Counted from the stretch's first letter, positions 16,711 to 26,925 are shown. The stretch is DNA of 34,405 nt from Erysipelotrichaceae bacterium (GCA_012518455.1 JAAYSA010000027.1:1-34405); one strand, 5' to 3'. The notes: a model not told the origin generated them from the sequence alone. Program-made: numbers and translations.

Positions 16711-18192
16711 TTATTTATCTCGCATCGTTGGGAATAATATAACTTCCCGAATTGATGTTTGATTCAAAAGTAACATGACTAGACGATCAATACCAATACC
16801 AATACCACCTGCTGGAGGCATACCATATTCTAGTGCTTCAACAAAATCCTCATCCATATCGCTTGCTTCTTCATCACCAAGTTTTTTCGCTTCTAATTGA
16901 GCTTCAAATCTTTTCATTTGATCGATAGGATCATTTAGTTCGCTAAAGGCATTTGCGATTTCGTTTCCATTAACAAAAAGTTCAAATCTATCGGCAAATC
17001 GCGGGTCTTTGCTCATTTTTGCTAGTGGAGATATTTCTTTTGGATGTCCATAAACGAATGTAGGTTGAACAAGTTTATCTTCACAATATTCTTCAAAGAA
17101 TGCATTAATAATATGACCAACACCTGTCCAATGTTTCTCAATTTTAATTTTGTGTTCTTTGGCTAACTTAACAGCATCTTCAAAACTCATTTCTTTTCTA
17201 AAGTCAATATCGGTTTCTTCTTTAACTAAGTCCACCATATGGACGCGACGGAAAGGACTGCCTACATCAATAACGACATCTCCCCATGGAAGTTTTGTAC
17301 TCTTAATTACTGTTACAGCTAAATGACGTATAAGTGATTCACATAGTTCAAACATATCTTCAATATCTGCATAAGCTTGATAAGCTTCAACAGTTGTAAA
17401 TTCAGGGTTATGGCGAGTGTCCATCCCTTCGTTTCTAAACAAACGGCCAATTTCATACACGCGTTCAATTCCCCCAACTAAAAGTCGTTTAAGTGGTAAT
17501 TCCGTTGCAATTCTTAGGTAAAAGTCACGATTAAGCGTATTGTGATGCGTTATAAAAGGCCTAGCAGATGCTCCACCTAAAACACTATTTAACATACTAG
17601 TTTCTACTTCAACGAAACCTCTTCCATCTAAAAATCTTTGCATTTCACGAATAATTTTTGGACGAGTTAAAGCTATATAGCGTGAGTCTTCATTCATTAT
17701 TAAATCGACATAGCGACGTCTATATCTTTCCTCAACATCAGTTAAACCATGGAATTTTTCTGGTAGTGGTCGAAGTGCCTTTGTTAAATGAATATATTCA
17801 GTTACTTTTACCGTTATTTCATCGGTTTTTGTACGCATAATCGTTCCTTTAATTCCAACAATATCTCCAATATCAGCTAGTTTAAAAACATCATAGTTTT
17901 CCTCACCAACACTTTTAATTTGAATGAATGCTTGTATTTGACCAGCCTGATCTTGAATGGTAAAGAAACTTGCTTTCCCCATTCTTCGTATCAACATTAT
18001 TCGACCTGCTGTTACTACTTCAATTGCAGCTTCTTCAAGTTGTTCACGGTCCAAATTAGCAGCCTTATCTTTAATAGAAGCGCTATTATCGGTTCTAACG
18101 AAACGGCCGCCAAACGGATTTACATTTAATTCTTTTAACTTTGCTAGTTTTTCAAACCGAAATTGTTCTTGTTCTGTTCTTTCTTTTTTCAT
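16711..18192 (-). CDS. lysS: Lysyl-tRNA synthetase, class II
   Basis: A 493-residue enzyme that charges tRNA-Lys. The N-terminal anticodon-binding OB domain (about 55-155) is followed by the class II core. Motif 2 is FRNEGMDTRHNPEFT (about 252-266) and motif 3 is GMPPAGGIGIGIDRLVML near the C-terminus. Normal length. It follows dus, the same order as in Bacillus. A G-rich binding site precedes the ATG. Confidence 0.97.
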   Translation of the reverse strand: MKKERTEQEQFRFEKLAKLKELNVNPFGGRFVRTDNSASIKDKAANLDREQLEEAAIEVVTAGRIMLIRRMGKASFFTIQDQAGQIQAFIQIKSVGEENYDVFKLADIGDIVGIKGTIMRTKTDEITVKVTEYIHLTKALRPLPEKFHGLTDVEERYRRRYVDLIMNEDSRYIALTRPKIIREMQRFLDGRGFVEVETSMLNSVLGGASARPFITHHNTLNRDFYLRIATELPLKRLLVGGIERVYEIGRLFRNEGMDTRHNPEFTTVEAYQAYADIEDMFELCESLIRHLAVTVIKSTKLPWGDVVIDVGSPFRRVHMVDLVKEETDIDFRKEMSFEDAVKLAKEHKIKIEKHWTGVGHIINAFFEEYCEDKLVQPTFVYGHPKEISPLAKMSKDPRFADRFELFVNGNEIANAFSELNDPIDQMKRFEAQLEAKKLGDEEASDMDEDFVEALEYGMPPAGGIGIGIDRLVMLLLNQTSIREVILFPTMRDK

Positions 18193-18214
18193 AATTTAAA
18201 ACCCCGTACTATCT

Positions 18215-18243
18215 ATAATACTAAACAATTAATTGTTTATAAA
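18215..18243 (-). promoter_or_regulatory. Possible lysS promoter with 16-bp palindrome
   Basis: On the minus strand TTTATA (18243-18238), 17 bases, TATTAT (18220-18215). The -35 is poor. The spacer is filled by the perfect palindrome AAACAATTAATTGTTT (18223-18238), a shape expected of a repressor site. Confidence 0.4.
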
Positions 18244-18260
18244 GTGTCTTTTAATTATAA

Positions 18261-18278
18261 AAGGCAATAAATTGCCTT
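18261..18278 (-). terminator. Hairpin at end of dus
   Basis: AAGGCAAT (18261-18268) / ATTGCCTT (18271-18278), overlapping the dus stop codon and followed on the minus strand by TTTTATAATT. The 2-base loop is tight, so the real fold would open a pair or two. Probable terminator. Confidence 0.6.
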
Positions 18279-19260
18279 ACTTTATGTCAAAATCTATTTT
18301 AATTCTCTTTATTAAATTTAAAATATCATCTATTTTTTTACAATTTTGTGTTAGTTCAATTCGATATTTTTTTAATCCTGGGAATCCTTTTAAAAAGTGA
18401 GGACCAATACCTCGAAAGCAACTAATTCCAGCTTGTTCACCTTTTTCTTCTACTAGTAATAACGCCAATTGTTCTAAATATTCAAGTTGCTTGTCGAGTG
18501 TACTTGGTGGTAGAACTTTTCCAGTCTTAAAATATTGATCAATTTGTCTTATTAGGTGTGGATTACCGAGACCACCTCGAGCAACCATAACTCCATCAGC
18601 TTTCGTTATTTCTAAAGCATTTATAGCATCTTCTAATGTATATATGTCACCACTGATTATGAGCGGGATTTGCACTAAATCCCCTAAATTTGCCGCTAAA
18701 TCATATCTTGCTTTTAGTGTATACATTTGTTTAGCTGTTCGAAGATGAACTGCTATTAAACTAACTCCAACTTTTTCTATCTTTGGTAAAAGATTTCTAA
18801 TATTAATACTATTTTCATCCCAGCCAATACGAAGTTTTACACTAACGGGTCTAGTGCTTACTTTAACAACCTTTTCAAGCATTGAAAGTAATTCCTCTTC
18901 TTTTCTAAGCCATGCGGCTCCGCCGTTATTTCTAGTAACCTTAGGCATCGGGCATGCAAGATTAATATCTAAAATATCATATTTATAATCACTTTTTTCT
19001 AATTTTTCAATTGCGGAAATTAATTGTTCTTCTTTTCCGCCAAAAAGCTGTAACGCCAATGGTCTTACATCGTCTTCTTGTGGTAAATACTTAATGGTTT
19101 CCTTATTGTTATATAAATAACCAGCATCGCTAACCATTTCTGTATAAAAAAGACCTACTCCAAAGGGAGCCATAAACTTACGATATGCATAACTAGTAAA
19201 ACCTGCCATTGGTGCAAGTATAACTTTACTCTTTATTTTTGTTTCGCCTACTCTAAACAT
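18277..19260 (-). CDS. dus: tRNA-dihydrouridine synthase
   Basis: A 327-residue FMN enzyme that reduces uridine to dihydrouridine in tRNA D-loops. It has a TIM-barrel opening ILAPMAGFTSYAYRKF, the catalytic-cysteine motif NLACPMPKVTRNNGGAAW (about residues 100-117), VKLRIGWDE, the HLRTAKQMY segment and GVMVARGGLGNP. It belongs to the DusB-like group; the exact target uridines cannot be told. It lies between ftsH and lysS, as in Bacillus. No purine-rich binding site precedes the ATG; instead a terminator-like hairpin ends just before it. Confidence 0.93.
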   Translation of the reverse strand: MFRVGETKIKSKVILAPMAGFTSYAYRKFMAPFGVGLFYTEMVSDAGYLYNNKETIKYLPQEDDVRPLALQLFGGKEEQLISAIEKLEKSDYKYDILDINLACPMPKVTRNNGGAAWLRKEEELLSMLEKVVKVSTRPVSVKLRIGWDENSINIRNLLPKIEKVGVSLIAVHLRTAKQMYTLKARYDLAANLGDLVQIPLIISGDIYTLEDAINALEITKADGVMVARGGLGNPHLIRQIDQYFKTGKVLPPSTLDKQLEYLEQLALLLVEEKGEQAGISCFRGIGPHFLKGFPGLKKYRIELTQNCKKIDDILNLIKRIKIDFDIK

Positions 19261-19262
19261 CG

Positions 19263-19288
19263 AAAGAAAAGAGGCGTTTATGCCTCTT
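19263..19288 (-). terminator. Hairpin across ftsH stop and dus start
   Basis: On the minus strand GAAGAGGC, loop ATAAAC, GCCTCTTTTCTTT. The left arm covers the last ftsH codons, the loop covers its stop, and the T-rich end reaches the dus ATG at 19260. It looks like a rho-independent terminator yet leaves no room for a dus promoter or binding site. Confidence 0.6.
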
Positions 19289-21281
19289 CTTTATCTCCTT
19301 TTTTAATTGGTTTTTCTTTGTCGGCTTTCGTTTCTTTGGGAGGCTCCTCCATTAAAACAGCCTCATTTTGCGGTTCTATTTGAGTTTTATTATTAAAACC
19401 ATCTAAAGATCTATTCTTTAACAAGTAATCAATTTCCTCAGCATTAATGGTCTCTTTTTCTAGTAATGTTTCGGCTATTAAAATTAAATCATCTTTATGC
19501 TTTAAAAGAGTTTTGCGTGCTAAGTCGTGAGCATCAGAAACAATTTTTCTTATTTCATTATCAATTGCTAAAGCAACTTCTTGCGAAAAGTTCTTTTGAA
19601 CCGATGTGTAATCACGACCTAAAAATACTGATCCTGTGTCTTTTTCATATTGAATTGGACCAAGCGAGCTCATTCCATATTCTGTTACCATTGCACGAGC
19701 AATTCTTGTAGCCATTTCAATATCATTGTGAGCACCTGTAGAAACATCATCAAAGAATATTTCTTCACTTACACGACCTGCAAGATAACCGACGATACGT
19801 GCGGTTAATTCGTTTTTCGTTAACAAGAAGCGGTCTTCTTCTGGCGTCATTAATACATGACCACCTGTACGGCCGCGTGGAATAATTGTAATCTTTTGGA
19901 CTTTATCGGCGTTTTTATTATAAATACCAATTATTGCATGCCCTGCTTCATGATATGCTACTGTTCTACGTTCTTTTTCATTCATTCCTACACTATCACG
20001 AGCAGGTCCTGCAATTCGTCGATCTATAGCTTCATCAATATCATAGATATCAATTTCTTTTTTATTTTGTCGAACAGCAAGAATAGCGGCATCGTTTAAA
20101 ATGCTTTCAATATCAGCTCCAGAAAAACCAACTGTTCTTTTGGCAAGTTGATCAAAATCAACTAAAGAACTAATTTTCTTTCCTCTAGCGTGAACACCAA
20201 ATATTTCAGCACGTCCTTTTCTATCAGGAAGGCTAACAGTTATTTTGCGGTCAAAACGACCAGCACGTAATAGTGCGGGGTCAAGAACATCATCTCTGTT
20301 TGTAGCAGCAATAACAATAACACCAGAATTGTCACTAAATCCATCCATTTCAACAAGTAATTGGTTGAGCGTTTGTTCTCGTTCATCGTTTCCTCCACCC
20401 ATACCAGTACCTCGTTGTCTACCTACTGCATCCAATTCATCAATAAAGACAATACAAGGTGCATTCTTTTTGGCTTGGCGGAACATATCTCTAACACGAC
20501 CTGCACCAACACCAACAAACATTTCAACGAAATCTGAACCTGATATTGAGTAAAATGGAACACCCGCTTCACCAGCAACTGCTTTGGCTAGGAGTGTTTT
20601 ACCAGTGCCTGGTGGCCCTACTAATAAGATACCATTTGGAATTTTAGCGCCAAATTGCGTATATTTTTTTGGTTGTTTTAAATAATCAACTATTTCAGCC
20701 ATTTCTTGTTTTTCGGCATCACAGCCAGCGACATCTTTAAATGTTTTTGTTCTTTTAGATTCTAGGCGTGCTCTTGAGCGATTGAAATCCATCGCTTTTT
20801 TATTGGTTGCGTTTGCTCCGCTTACCAACCGTGTCATTATAAATACAACTATAATTGTTACAGCAACAAGTGTTAGAATGGTTGGGCCCCAAGCTTCCCA
20901 AAATGTCGGTTTTGTTAAATCTACATGATACCATCTTTCAATTGTGGCTTCAGCATCTAACATATTGAAAATGACATTATCATAATTTTCTCGACCTATT
21001 TCAGCGACAAAATGCTCACCATTTGAAGTCATACCGTTAATAATGACAAGTTCAGGACTTGTTTTAGTAGTAACCTCAACAATATCAATATCGGGATCAA
21101 GTATCCATTGTTGTAGCGAAATATAATCTAATCGGTGAATGTCATTTCGTTGTCCAAAGAAAGTAAAATAAACGATTACTCCAATAAGAATAACCAACAG
21201 AATATATGGTAAGAAAAATCTAAAGGACGATGTCTTATTAGTATTAGGGTTAGGTTTTTTTGGTTGCTTTTGTTTATTCAT
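19278..21281 (-). CDS. ftsH: ATP-dependent membrane zinc protease FtsH
   Basis: A 667-residue membrane AAA+ protease that degrades misfolded membrane proteins and regulators. It has two membrane helices (about 22-42 and 133-153) enclosing an extracytoplasmic domain, then an AAA domain with Walker A GPPGTGKT (about 224), Walker [12 protein letters not shown], and the arginine-finger segment [10 protein letters not shown]. The zinc site HEAGH follows (about 445-450), with the third ligand region [13 protein letters not shown]. The C-terminus is charged (Glu/Lys). It has its own promoter. In Bacillus hpt lies between tilS and ftsH; it is missing here. Confidence 0.97.
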   Translation of the reverse strand: MNKQKQPKKPNPNTNKTSSFRFFLPYILLVILIGVIVYFTFFGQRNDIHRLDYISLQQWILDPDIDIVEVTTKTSPELVIINGMTSNGEHFVAEIGRENYDNVIFNMLDAEATIERWYHVDLTKPTFWEAWGPTILTLVAVTIIVVFIMTRLVSGANATNKKAMDFNRSRARLESKRTKTFKDVAGCDAEKQEMAEIVDYLKQPKKYTQFGAKIPNGILLVGPPGTGKTLLAKAVAGEAGVPFYSISGSDFVEMFVGVGAGRVRDMFRQAKKNAPCIVFIDELDAVGRQRGTGMGGGNDEREQTLNQLLVEMDGFSDNSGVIVIAATNRDDVLDPALLRAGRFDRKITVSLPDRKGRAEIFGVHARGKKISSLVDFDQLAKRTVGFSGADIESILNDAAILAVRQNKKEIDIYDIDEAIDRRIAGPARDSVGMNEKERRTVAYHEAGHAIIGIYNKNADKVQKITIIPRGRTGGHVLMTPEEDRFLLTKNELTARIVGYLAGRVSEEIFFDDVSTGAHNDIEMATRIARAMVTEYGMSSLGPIQYEKDTGSVFLGRDYTSVQKNFSQEVALAIDNEIRKIVSDAHDLARKTLLKHKDDLILIAETLLEKETINAEEIDYLLKNRSLDGFNNKTQIEPQNEAVLMEEPPKETKADKEKPIKKGDKEEA

Positions 21282-21328
21282 AATATACTCCTTGGTTTTC
21301 CATGAATTAGTTATAAATGCTACAATTG

Positions 21329-21357
21329 ATTATACTTTGTATAAAGTATATTATCAA
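21329..21357 (-). promoter_or_regulatory. Sigma-A promoter of ftsH with inverted repeat
   Basis: On the minus strand TTGATA (21357-21352), a 17-base spacer, TATAAT (21334-21329): near consensus. The perfect inverted repeat TATACTTT-GTAT-AAAGTATA (21331-21350) fills the spacer and overlaps the -10. It does not match the CIRCE (HrcA) or CtsR heat-shock operators. Confidence 0.72.
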
Positions 21358-21393
21358 ATAATTAGAACTTTGACACAATAATTTACACAAAAA

Positions 21394-22626
21394 TTATATT
21401 TTTAATGTAATTTCAATTTTATCTGAGACTTTTTTTTCGTAATCTTCTCTATATCGTGGTACATAGACAACAACACCATTTTTATTTACAAAAATAGGCC
21501 AACTATTACGAAAATATAAAGGTAGTTTCATATCCACCAACATTCGAGAAACTTTTTTATTATAACTTGCTATTTTGTATTCATCTTTTGATTGAAACGA
21601 TCTAATAGTAAGAGGGAAGTCATTTTTAGTTATTTTGGTATTTCCAAAGCCGTTTGAAAAATCAATTTTCAGTTGCTCAAAAATTAATAGTTTAGGTTTG
21701 TCCATTACTATTTCAAACTTATCTTTTTTTCTTTGATTCGAAATAAAAAAGTATTCGTACGCTTTAATGAAAAAATGGTTTTCAGCAATTTTAATACTAG
21801 AGTTTGGTCTATTACCTTTTAAGATTTGTATAAGGTTATTAGCTTTATTCTCACTATATGATAAAGGAATGTCGTGTTTAAGAAAAACCATGTATAGAAG
21901 TCCGTAAAGTTCATTTTCTTCAAGTGAAAGTATTTCATCTACTCTATAAAAATTATTTGCCCATAAAATTGATTCAAGTTTTGACAATATAACCGTTTTC
22001 TTTAAGTTGTGATTTTTTATCTCTTGTATGATTAGCTTTTTTTCATCAATACTCATTTTATCAATGTAGTCTTGTCTAATACGATTCCTTAAATATTTGC
22101 GGTTTTTATTAGATTCATCGATGCTATATGGGACTTCATTTCTTTTACAATAGTTTAATAATTCTTCTTTTGAATAATTTAGTAGCGGTCTACTTACTGT
22201 AGCGCCATAAATAATTACATTTTCTTTTAATCCTAAGTAAAAAACATTGGTTTTGCGGCTTTCTTGTATTAAATATGTTTCAATATTATCATCTAAATGA
22301 TGGGCGACAAGTACAGCATCAAAATGATACTTTTGTTGAATTTTCGCAAAAAAACGATATCTAATTTCTCTAGCTTTATTTTGAAAATTTCCTTTAATTT
22401 TCGAACCCTCTACAACATAATCATAAAAATCGATGCCTAAACTATCTGTAATTTCTTTTAAAGATTCGTGTTCTTTGTCACTCGTTTTTCCTCTCATTTT
22501 ATAATTTACATGTGCAACCGCGAATTTATAACTTTCTTTTTGGAGAATATCAAATAACGCCATTGAGTCAGGCCCAAAACTACATGCAAGTAAATATTTA
22601 TGATTTTTATCTAAATTGATTCTCAT
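21394..22626 (-). CDS. tilS: tRNA(Ile)-lysidine synthetase
   Basis: A 410-residue PP-loop ATPase that converts C34 of tRNA-Ile(CAU) to lysidine, so that AUA is read as Ile. The ATP pyrophosphatase motif is SFGPDSMALF (about residues 16-25), a Mollicutes-type variant of SGGxDS; AHVNYKMRG and AHHLDDNIET follow. The C-terminal domain is divergent. The ATG at 22626 is chosen over the TTG at 22641: AAAGG lies seven bases ahead and the protein then starts right at the PP-loop domain. It overlaps rqcP by 20 bases. Confidence 0.92.
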   Translation of the reverse strand: MRINLDKNHKYLLACSFGPDSMALFDILQKESYKFAVAHVNYKMRGKTSDKEHESLKEITDSLGIDFYDYVVEGSKIKGNFQNKAREIRYRFFAKIQQKYHFDAVLVAHHLDDNIETYLIQESRKTNVFYLGLKENVIIYGATVSRPLLNYSKEELLNYCKRNEVPYSIDESNKNRKYLRNRIRQDYIDKMSIDEKKLIIQEIKNHNLKKTVILSKLESILWANNFYRVDEILSLEENELYGLLYMVFLKHDIPLSYSENKANNLIQILKGNRPNSSIKIAENHFFIKAYEYFFISNQRKKDKFEIVMDKPKLLIFEQLKIDFSNGFGNTKITKNDFPLTIRSFQSKDEYKIASYNKKVSRMLVDMKLPLYFRNSWPIFVNKNGVVVYVPRYREDYEKKVSDKIEITLKI

Positions 22627-22876
22627 CCTTTTGCCTTTCAATTAATTTATAGCTTTCTTGTGGGTTCTTTTGAATTTCACGCTCGTTTATAGTAATAACT
22701 TCTACTTTAATAATAGATGAACCTAGTCTTATTTCAATTATGTCACCAATATTTAAATTACTCGAGGGTTTCGCTATTTTTCCGTTAATTTTTGCAAAAC
22801 CGGCATCAATTACTTCTTTTGAAATAACGCGTCTTTTTATTATTCTTGTAATCTTTAGATATTTATCTATTCTCAT
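22607..22876 (-). CDS. rqcP: S4-domain RNA-binding protein RqcP (YabO)
   Basis: An 89-residue protein made almost entirely of one S4 RNA-binding domain: MRIDKYLKITRIIKRR, AGFAKINGKIAKPSSNLNIGDIIEI. In Bacillus this protein (formerly YabO) binds stalled 50S subunits and drives alanine tailing with RqcH in ribosome quality control. Its place between mfd and tilS is the same as in Bacillus. The ATG overlaps the mfd TGA (ATGA). Confidence 0.9.
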   Translation of the reverse strand: MRIDKYLKITRIIKRRVISKEVIDAGFAKINGKIAKPSSNLNIGDIIEIRLGSSIIKVEVITINEREIQKNPQESYKLIERQKDENQFR

Positions 22877-25800
22877 TTTCCGTTCTCATCTATTAAATCT
22901 ATTATCTCATTAATAACATTCTCATATACATCAAACCACCCTTTTATTTTATTAACTTTAATGATGAAGTGATTCTTTTCGTTAATTAATCTTAAATGTG
23001 TAGCAAAGTTTGATAATTTCTTTACTAAAAGAGTAATAGAACTTTGTATCTTATTAAAGGGTGTAGCAAGTGTTATCAAGACAAAATTATTAATTTCCGT
23101 CACCGTTTGTATATATTTTGAATATTTTTCAATTTTTAAATCGATAGCTTTTTTTCTAAATAACGTTACTACTTCTTCGGGAAGTCTACCATAAACATCT
23201 CTGGTTTTATTTTTTAGTTTTTCTAAGTCATTAATTGATTTACTTTCTTTAATTTCTTGATATATTTCTATTTTATCTGATTTACCAACATACTGTGGAG
23301 GTATATAAGCATCAATATTTAATAAATTTGTGATTTTTGTATTTTCTTCTTTTTTTCCATATTTTTTTTGACTTATTGCATCATTAATCATTTTAAAGTA
23401 CATATCTATACCCACAGAGTCGATAAATCCCGCTTGTTCTTTCCCTAAAATATCTCCTGCACCACGGATCATTAGGTCTCTTTGTGCAATTTTATATCCA
23501 CTACCTAACTGAGCGAAATCTTGAATTGCTTTTAATCTCTTTTTCCCTGTCTCAGTAACTTTTCCTGGAGTGTATAACAAAAAAGCATATGCTATTCTAT
23601 TACTTCGACCCACCCTACCTTTAATTTGATATAGTTGTGCTAAACCAAAATTAGCTGCTTCATCAACAATTATTAGATTAGCATTACTTACATCAATTCC
23701 GTTTTCAATAATTGAAGTGCAAACCAAGACATCGACATTTCCATCATAAAAATTGATCATAACATCCTCAATGTCGTTCTTTTCCATTTTGCCGTGAACC
23801 ACAGCCACTCTTGCGCCTTTAACTAATTTTTCTATTTTTCTTGCAACTGAATTTATGGTAGTTATTTTGTTATGTAAGAAAAATACTTGTCCTTTCCTTT
23901 GCAATTCTCTTTCAATCAATTCTTTAATAATGGGAGCTCTTTTTGGAATTACATAAGTTTGAATAGGCATACGTTCATGCGGAGCAGTGTTGATCTGCGA
24001 TAATCCTCTTATCCCAACAAGTGCCATTTGAAGCGTTCTTGGAATAGGCGTCGCACTTAAAGTTAATATATCTACATCGTGTTTCAAACTTTTAATTTTT
24101 TCTTTTTGAACTACACCAAAGCGTTGTTCTTCATCAACTATTAATAAGCCTAAATTGTCATATTTAATTTCATCATTTAGCAATCGATGTGTTCCTATGA
24201 TAAAGTGAATTTTCCCTTCATTTATGGCCTCAATTGTCCTTTTTTGGTCTTTTTCTTTTATTAATCGTGATAGTATTCCAATATTAACGCCAAAACCCTT
24301 GAATCTTTCTATCGCTACTTCATAGTGCTGTCTCGCTAACAAAGTCGTAGGACATAACATGGCAACCATTTTGCCTGAATTTATTGCCTTAAATGCGACT
24401 CTAAATGCAATTTCTGTTTTTCCAAAGCCAACATCACCACATAACAACCTTTCCATCGGATTTTCTTTTTGCATATCTTCTTTTATTTCTTCAAGTGCTT
24501 TTAACTGATCAGTCGTTAATTCATATGGAAATCTGCTTTCAAATTCATGTTGAAAATAATCATCTTCTGGAAAAGAAAACCCTGCAATTTGCGCTCGCTT
24601 TGCTTGATTTTCGATTAAAAAATCCGTAATCTCATTAATTCTATCTTGAATTTTTTGTTTTGTTTTCGACCATTCTTTTCCATTTAAACTACTGAGTTTA
24701 GGGATGGCGCCTTCTCTACCAGCATATTTTCTCACAAGTTGAAATTGTTCTAACGGAGTGTAAAGTTCCTCTTTACCCCTATATGCAATATGTAAAAAGT
24801 CCCTGTGAACGCCATCTATTAAAATTGTTTTGATATCAATAAACTTTCCAATACCATGATATTCATGAACAATATAATCCCCTGGCTCAAGCTGTTCATA
24901 ATTCTGTAAAATCGTTGCAGAACGAAATCTCCCAACGAATCTTGATTCGTGACGATTAGATTGAAATATTTCTTTACTTGTAATAACTACAACTTTTTCT
25001 TGTTCTAATTCGAATCCGATTGCGATAGGCGCAAAAGTTATAATTATTTCATTTTTAGAAATCGATGGTTCATTCACTAAAGAACAAGGAAAATTATTAT
25101 CGATGAGTATTTTTTCGATCGTTTTATATTGAGCTTCATTATCTAATGAAATTATAATTGAAAATGACTTGTTTTTGTAAAAACTAATAGCGTTTAGTAG
25201 TGTTTGATAATCATTAACTACTGCGTTCAATGAATTTAAATTAAAATGAAAATCATTTTCACTTTTTGCTAATTCATTAATTTCTATTATATGTTTGGCT
25301 TTTGACAAAAGATTCTCCAGCCTTTGATAATATTCCAATCCGGTTATTGTTTGTTTGTTTGAAACGAGCTCATCAAAATATTCTTTGGCTTCCCATTTTA
25401 ATAAATTAATAGACTCAATTATTTGATCTTTGTTAATTAGTACAATAGTAGAATCTTCCTGATAATCTAATAATGTTGCATCAATTGATGAACATAATGA
25501 AGCATATTGATATGCGACTTGTGAACTTTCCCTATTTTTTAATTGTTCTATATCAAACTTAAGATTTTGTTTTAGTGTTTCCCTTTCATCTTGAGTTAAA
25601 CTTTGGCTCATTTCGTGAAATGATTCATAAATCTCTTTTTCTATATTTATAAGATCCTCATCATTATAAATAACTTCATTAGCAGGAAGAACTGTTATTT
25701 TATCCAATTCATTCATTGATCTTTGTGTTGATAAATCAAATGTTGAAATAGTATGAATTTGATCATAAAAAGTGTCAATCCGAACCGGATTTGCATAATT

Positions 25801-26339
25801 AACGCTGAAAATGTCAATTATTTCACCTCGAATCGCGTATTGGAAAGATTGATTAATTTTATTTACACGTTGATAACCCAAGATTGAAAACATACTATTA
25901 ATTTCTTCAATAATTACATCGTCATTAGGTTCAAGTGTAAGTATAGAATCCTTAAATTTTTTCTTATTTGGCAATCTTCTTATTGTCCCAGAGGCGTTTG
26001 TTATAATCACTCTTTTTTTACCATCAAGAAGTTTGTACATTACATAAATTCTTTGAGCTTCTAAGTCTTTACTAGCTGCAATAGCGTCAGCCCTAAGTAA
26101 ATCATCGTGAGGAAACAACAAACATTCATCTTCATCAAGAAAATTAAGAATAAGTGTATAAATCTTTTGTGCTGTATACAAATTATTGGTCACGACAACA
26201 TAATTTTCATTTTTCTTTTTAAAAGCAGCTCCTACCAATAGCGCTGTCCCTATATCTTCTCCAATAACAAAAGAACCCTTTTTAGCCAAGAAGGGGGGAG
26301 TGCAGTATTTTTTTGTAACTCTTTTAAAAGGTTATTCAG
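22873..26339 (-). CDS. mfd: Transcription-repair coupling factor Mfd, frameshifted at 5' end
   Basis: A helicase that removes RNA polymerase stalled at lesions and recruits UvrA. From 26289 down there is an intact 1138-codon frame: a UvrB-like N-terminal region, the RNA-polymerase-interacting segment (HEYHGIGKFIDIKT), helicase motifs GDVGFGKTE, DEEQRFGV and SATPIPRT, the RVGRSNR segment, and the C-terminal TRCF domain. The TTG at 26289 has no binding site, only an anti-Shine-Dalgarno-like C-run. In another frame, CTG at 26337-26339 begins xNNLLKELQKNTALPP, which matches Mfd N-termini and follows AGAGG. Joining the frames needs one extra base in the C6 run (26293-26298). The end is TGA at 22873; if TGA is Trp, two residues are added before TAG at 22867. 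Confidence 0.88.
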
Positions 26340-26925
26340 GTTTTATCACTTCCTCTTTCTCTCTATCACGTTTCTTATTAAATTTAGACATTGATTTTTC
26401 AAAACCAAACTCTAATGCGTAAAACACGGCATTTTTAGCATCTTCAATCGCAATTTCTAATAAATTTTCTTCTTCTTTTGTTGGTTTATTTAATACGTGA
26501 TCAACACTATTATGTAGTGGTTGTCCAATGCCAATTCTAAGACGCTTAATTTCATTATGACCCGTAAGATCTATAATATTTTGCATTCCTTTCTGACCAC
26601 CTGAACTTCCGCCCATACGGAGTCTTACTTGACCCGTAGATAATGACATATCGTCATAAATAATTAAAATATTTTCAATTTCAATTTTATAAAAATTCAT
26701 AATTTGTACGACGGCTTCGCCACTAAGATTCATATATGTGGTAGGTTTAAATAAAACGATCTCTTCGTTATTATGTAAAAATTTTGCAAACAAGCCTTTA
26801 AAATCTTTTTTATCTACATCTATTTTTGCTTTTTCTGCTATAGCATCAATAACTCTATATCCTATATTGTGCCTTGTTTTTTCATATTTTTTTCCAGGAT
26901 TTCCTAGACCAACAATTAATTTCAT
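26332..26925 (-). CDS. pth: Peptidyl-tRNA hydrolase
   Basis: A 197-residue enzyme that frees tRNA from peptidyl-tRNA dropped by ribosomes. It starts MKLIVGLGNPGKKYEKTRHNIGY, which contains the catalytic histidine, followed by FKPTTYMNLSGEAV and the DDMSLSTGQVRLRMGGSSGGQKGM segment. The ATG at 26925 is used because AGAGG lies five bases ahead; the ATG at 26940 would put five residues before the conserved start. First gene of pth-mfd-rqcP-tilS, the Bacillus order. Confidence 0.96.
   Translation of the reverse strand: MKLIVGLGNPGKKYEKTRHNIGYRVIDAIAEKAKIDVDKKDFKGLFAKFLHNNEEIVLFKPTTYMNLSGEAVVQIMNFYKIEIENILIIYDDMSLSTGQVRLRMGGSSGGQKGMQNIIDLTGHNEIKRLRIGIGQPLHNSVDHVLNKPTKEEENLLEIAIEDAKNAVFYALEFGFEKSMSKFNKKRDREKEEVIKPE

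Noticed and set aside
21394-22626. SFGPDS in TilS as a broken PP-loop
   Set aside because: This variant of SGGxDS is usual in TilS of Mollicutes; key Ser, Gly, Asp and Ser are present.
22873-26289. Long opposite-strand open frames inside mfd, ftsH, lysS and gdpP
   Set aside because: They lack binding sites and recognisable domains and lie wholly inside well-identified genes.
26293-26298. C6 run as a proven phase-variation tract
   Set aside because: Six bases is short for slipped-strand switching and mfd is a housekeeping gene; a sequence error is at least as likely. Kept only as a possibility.
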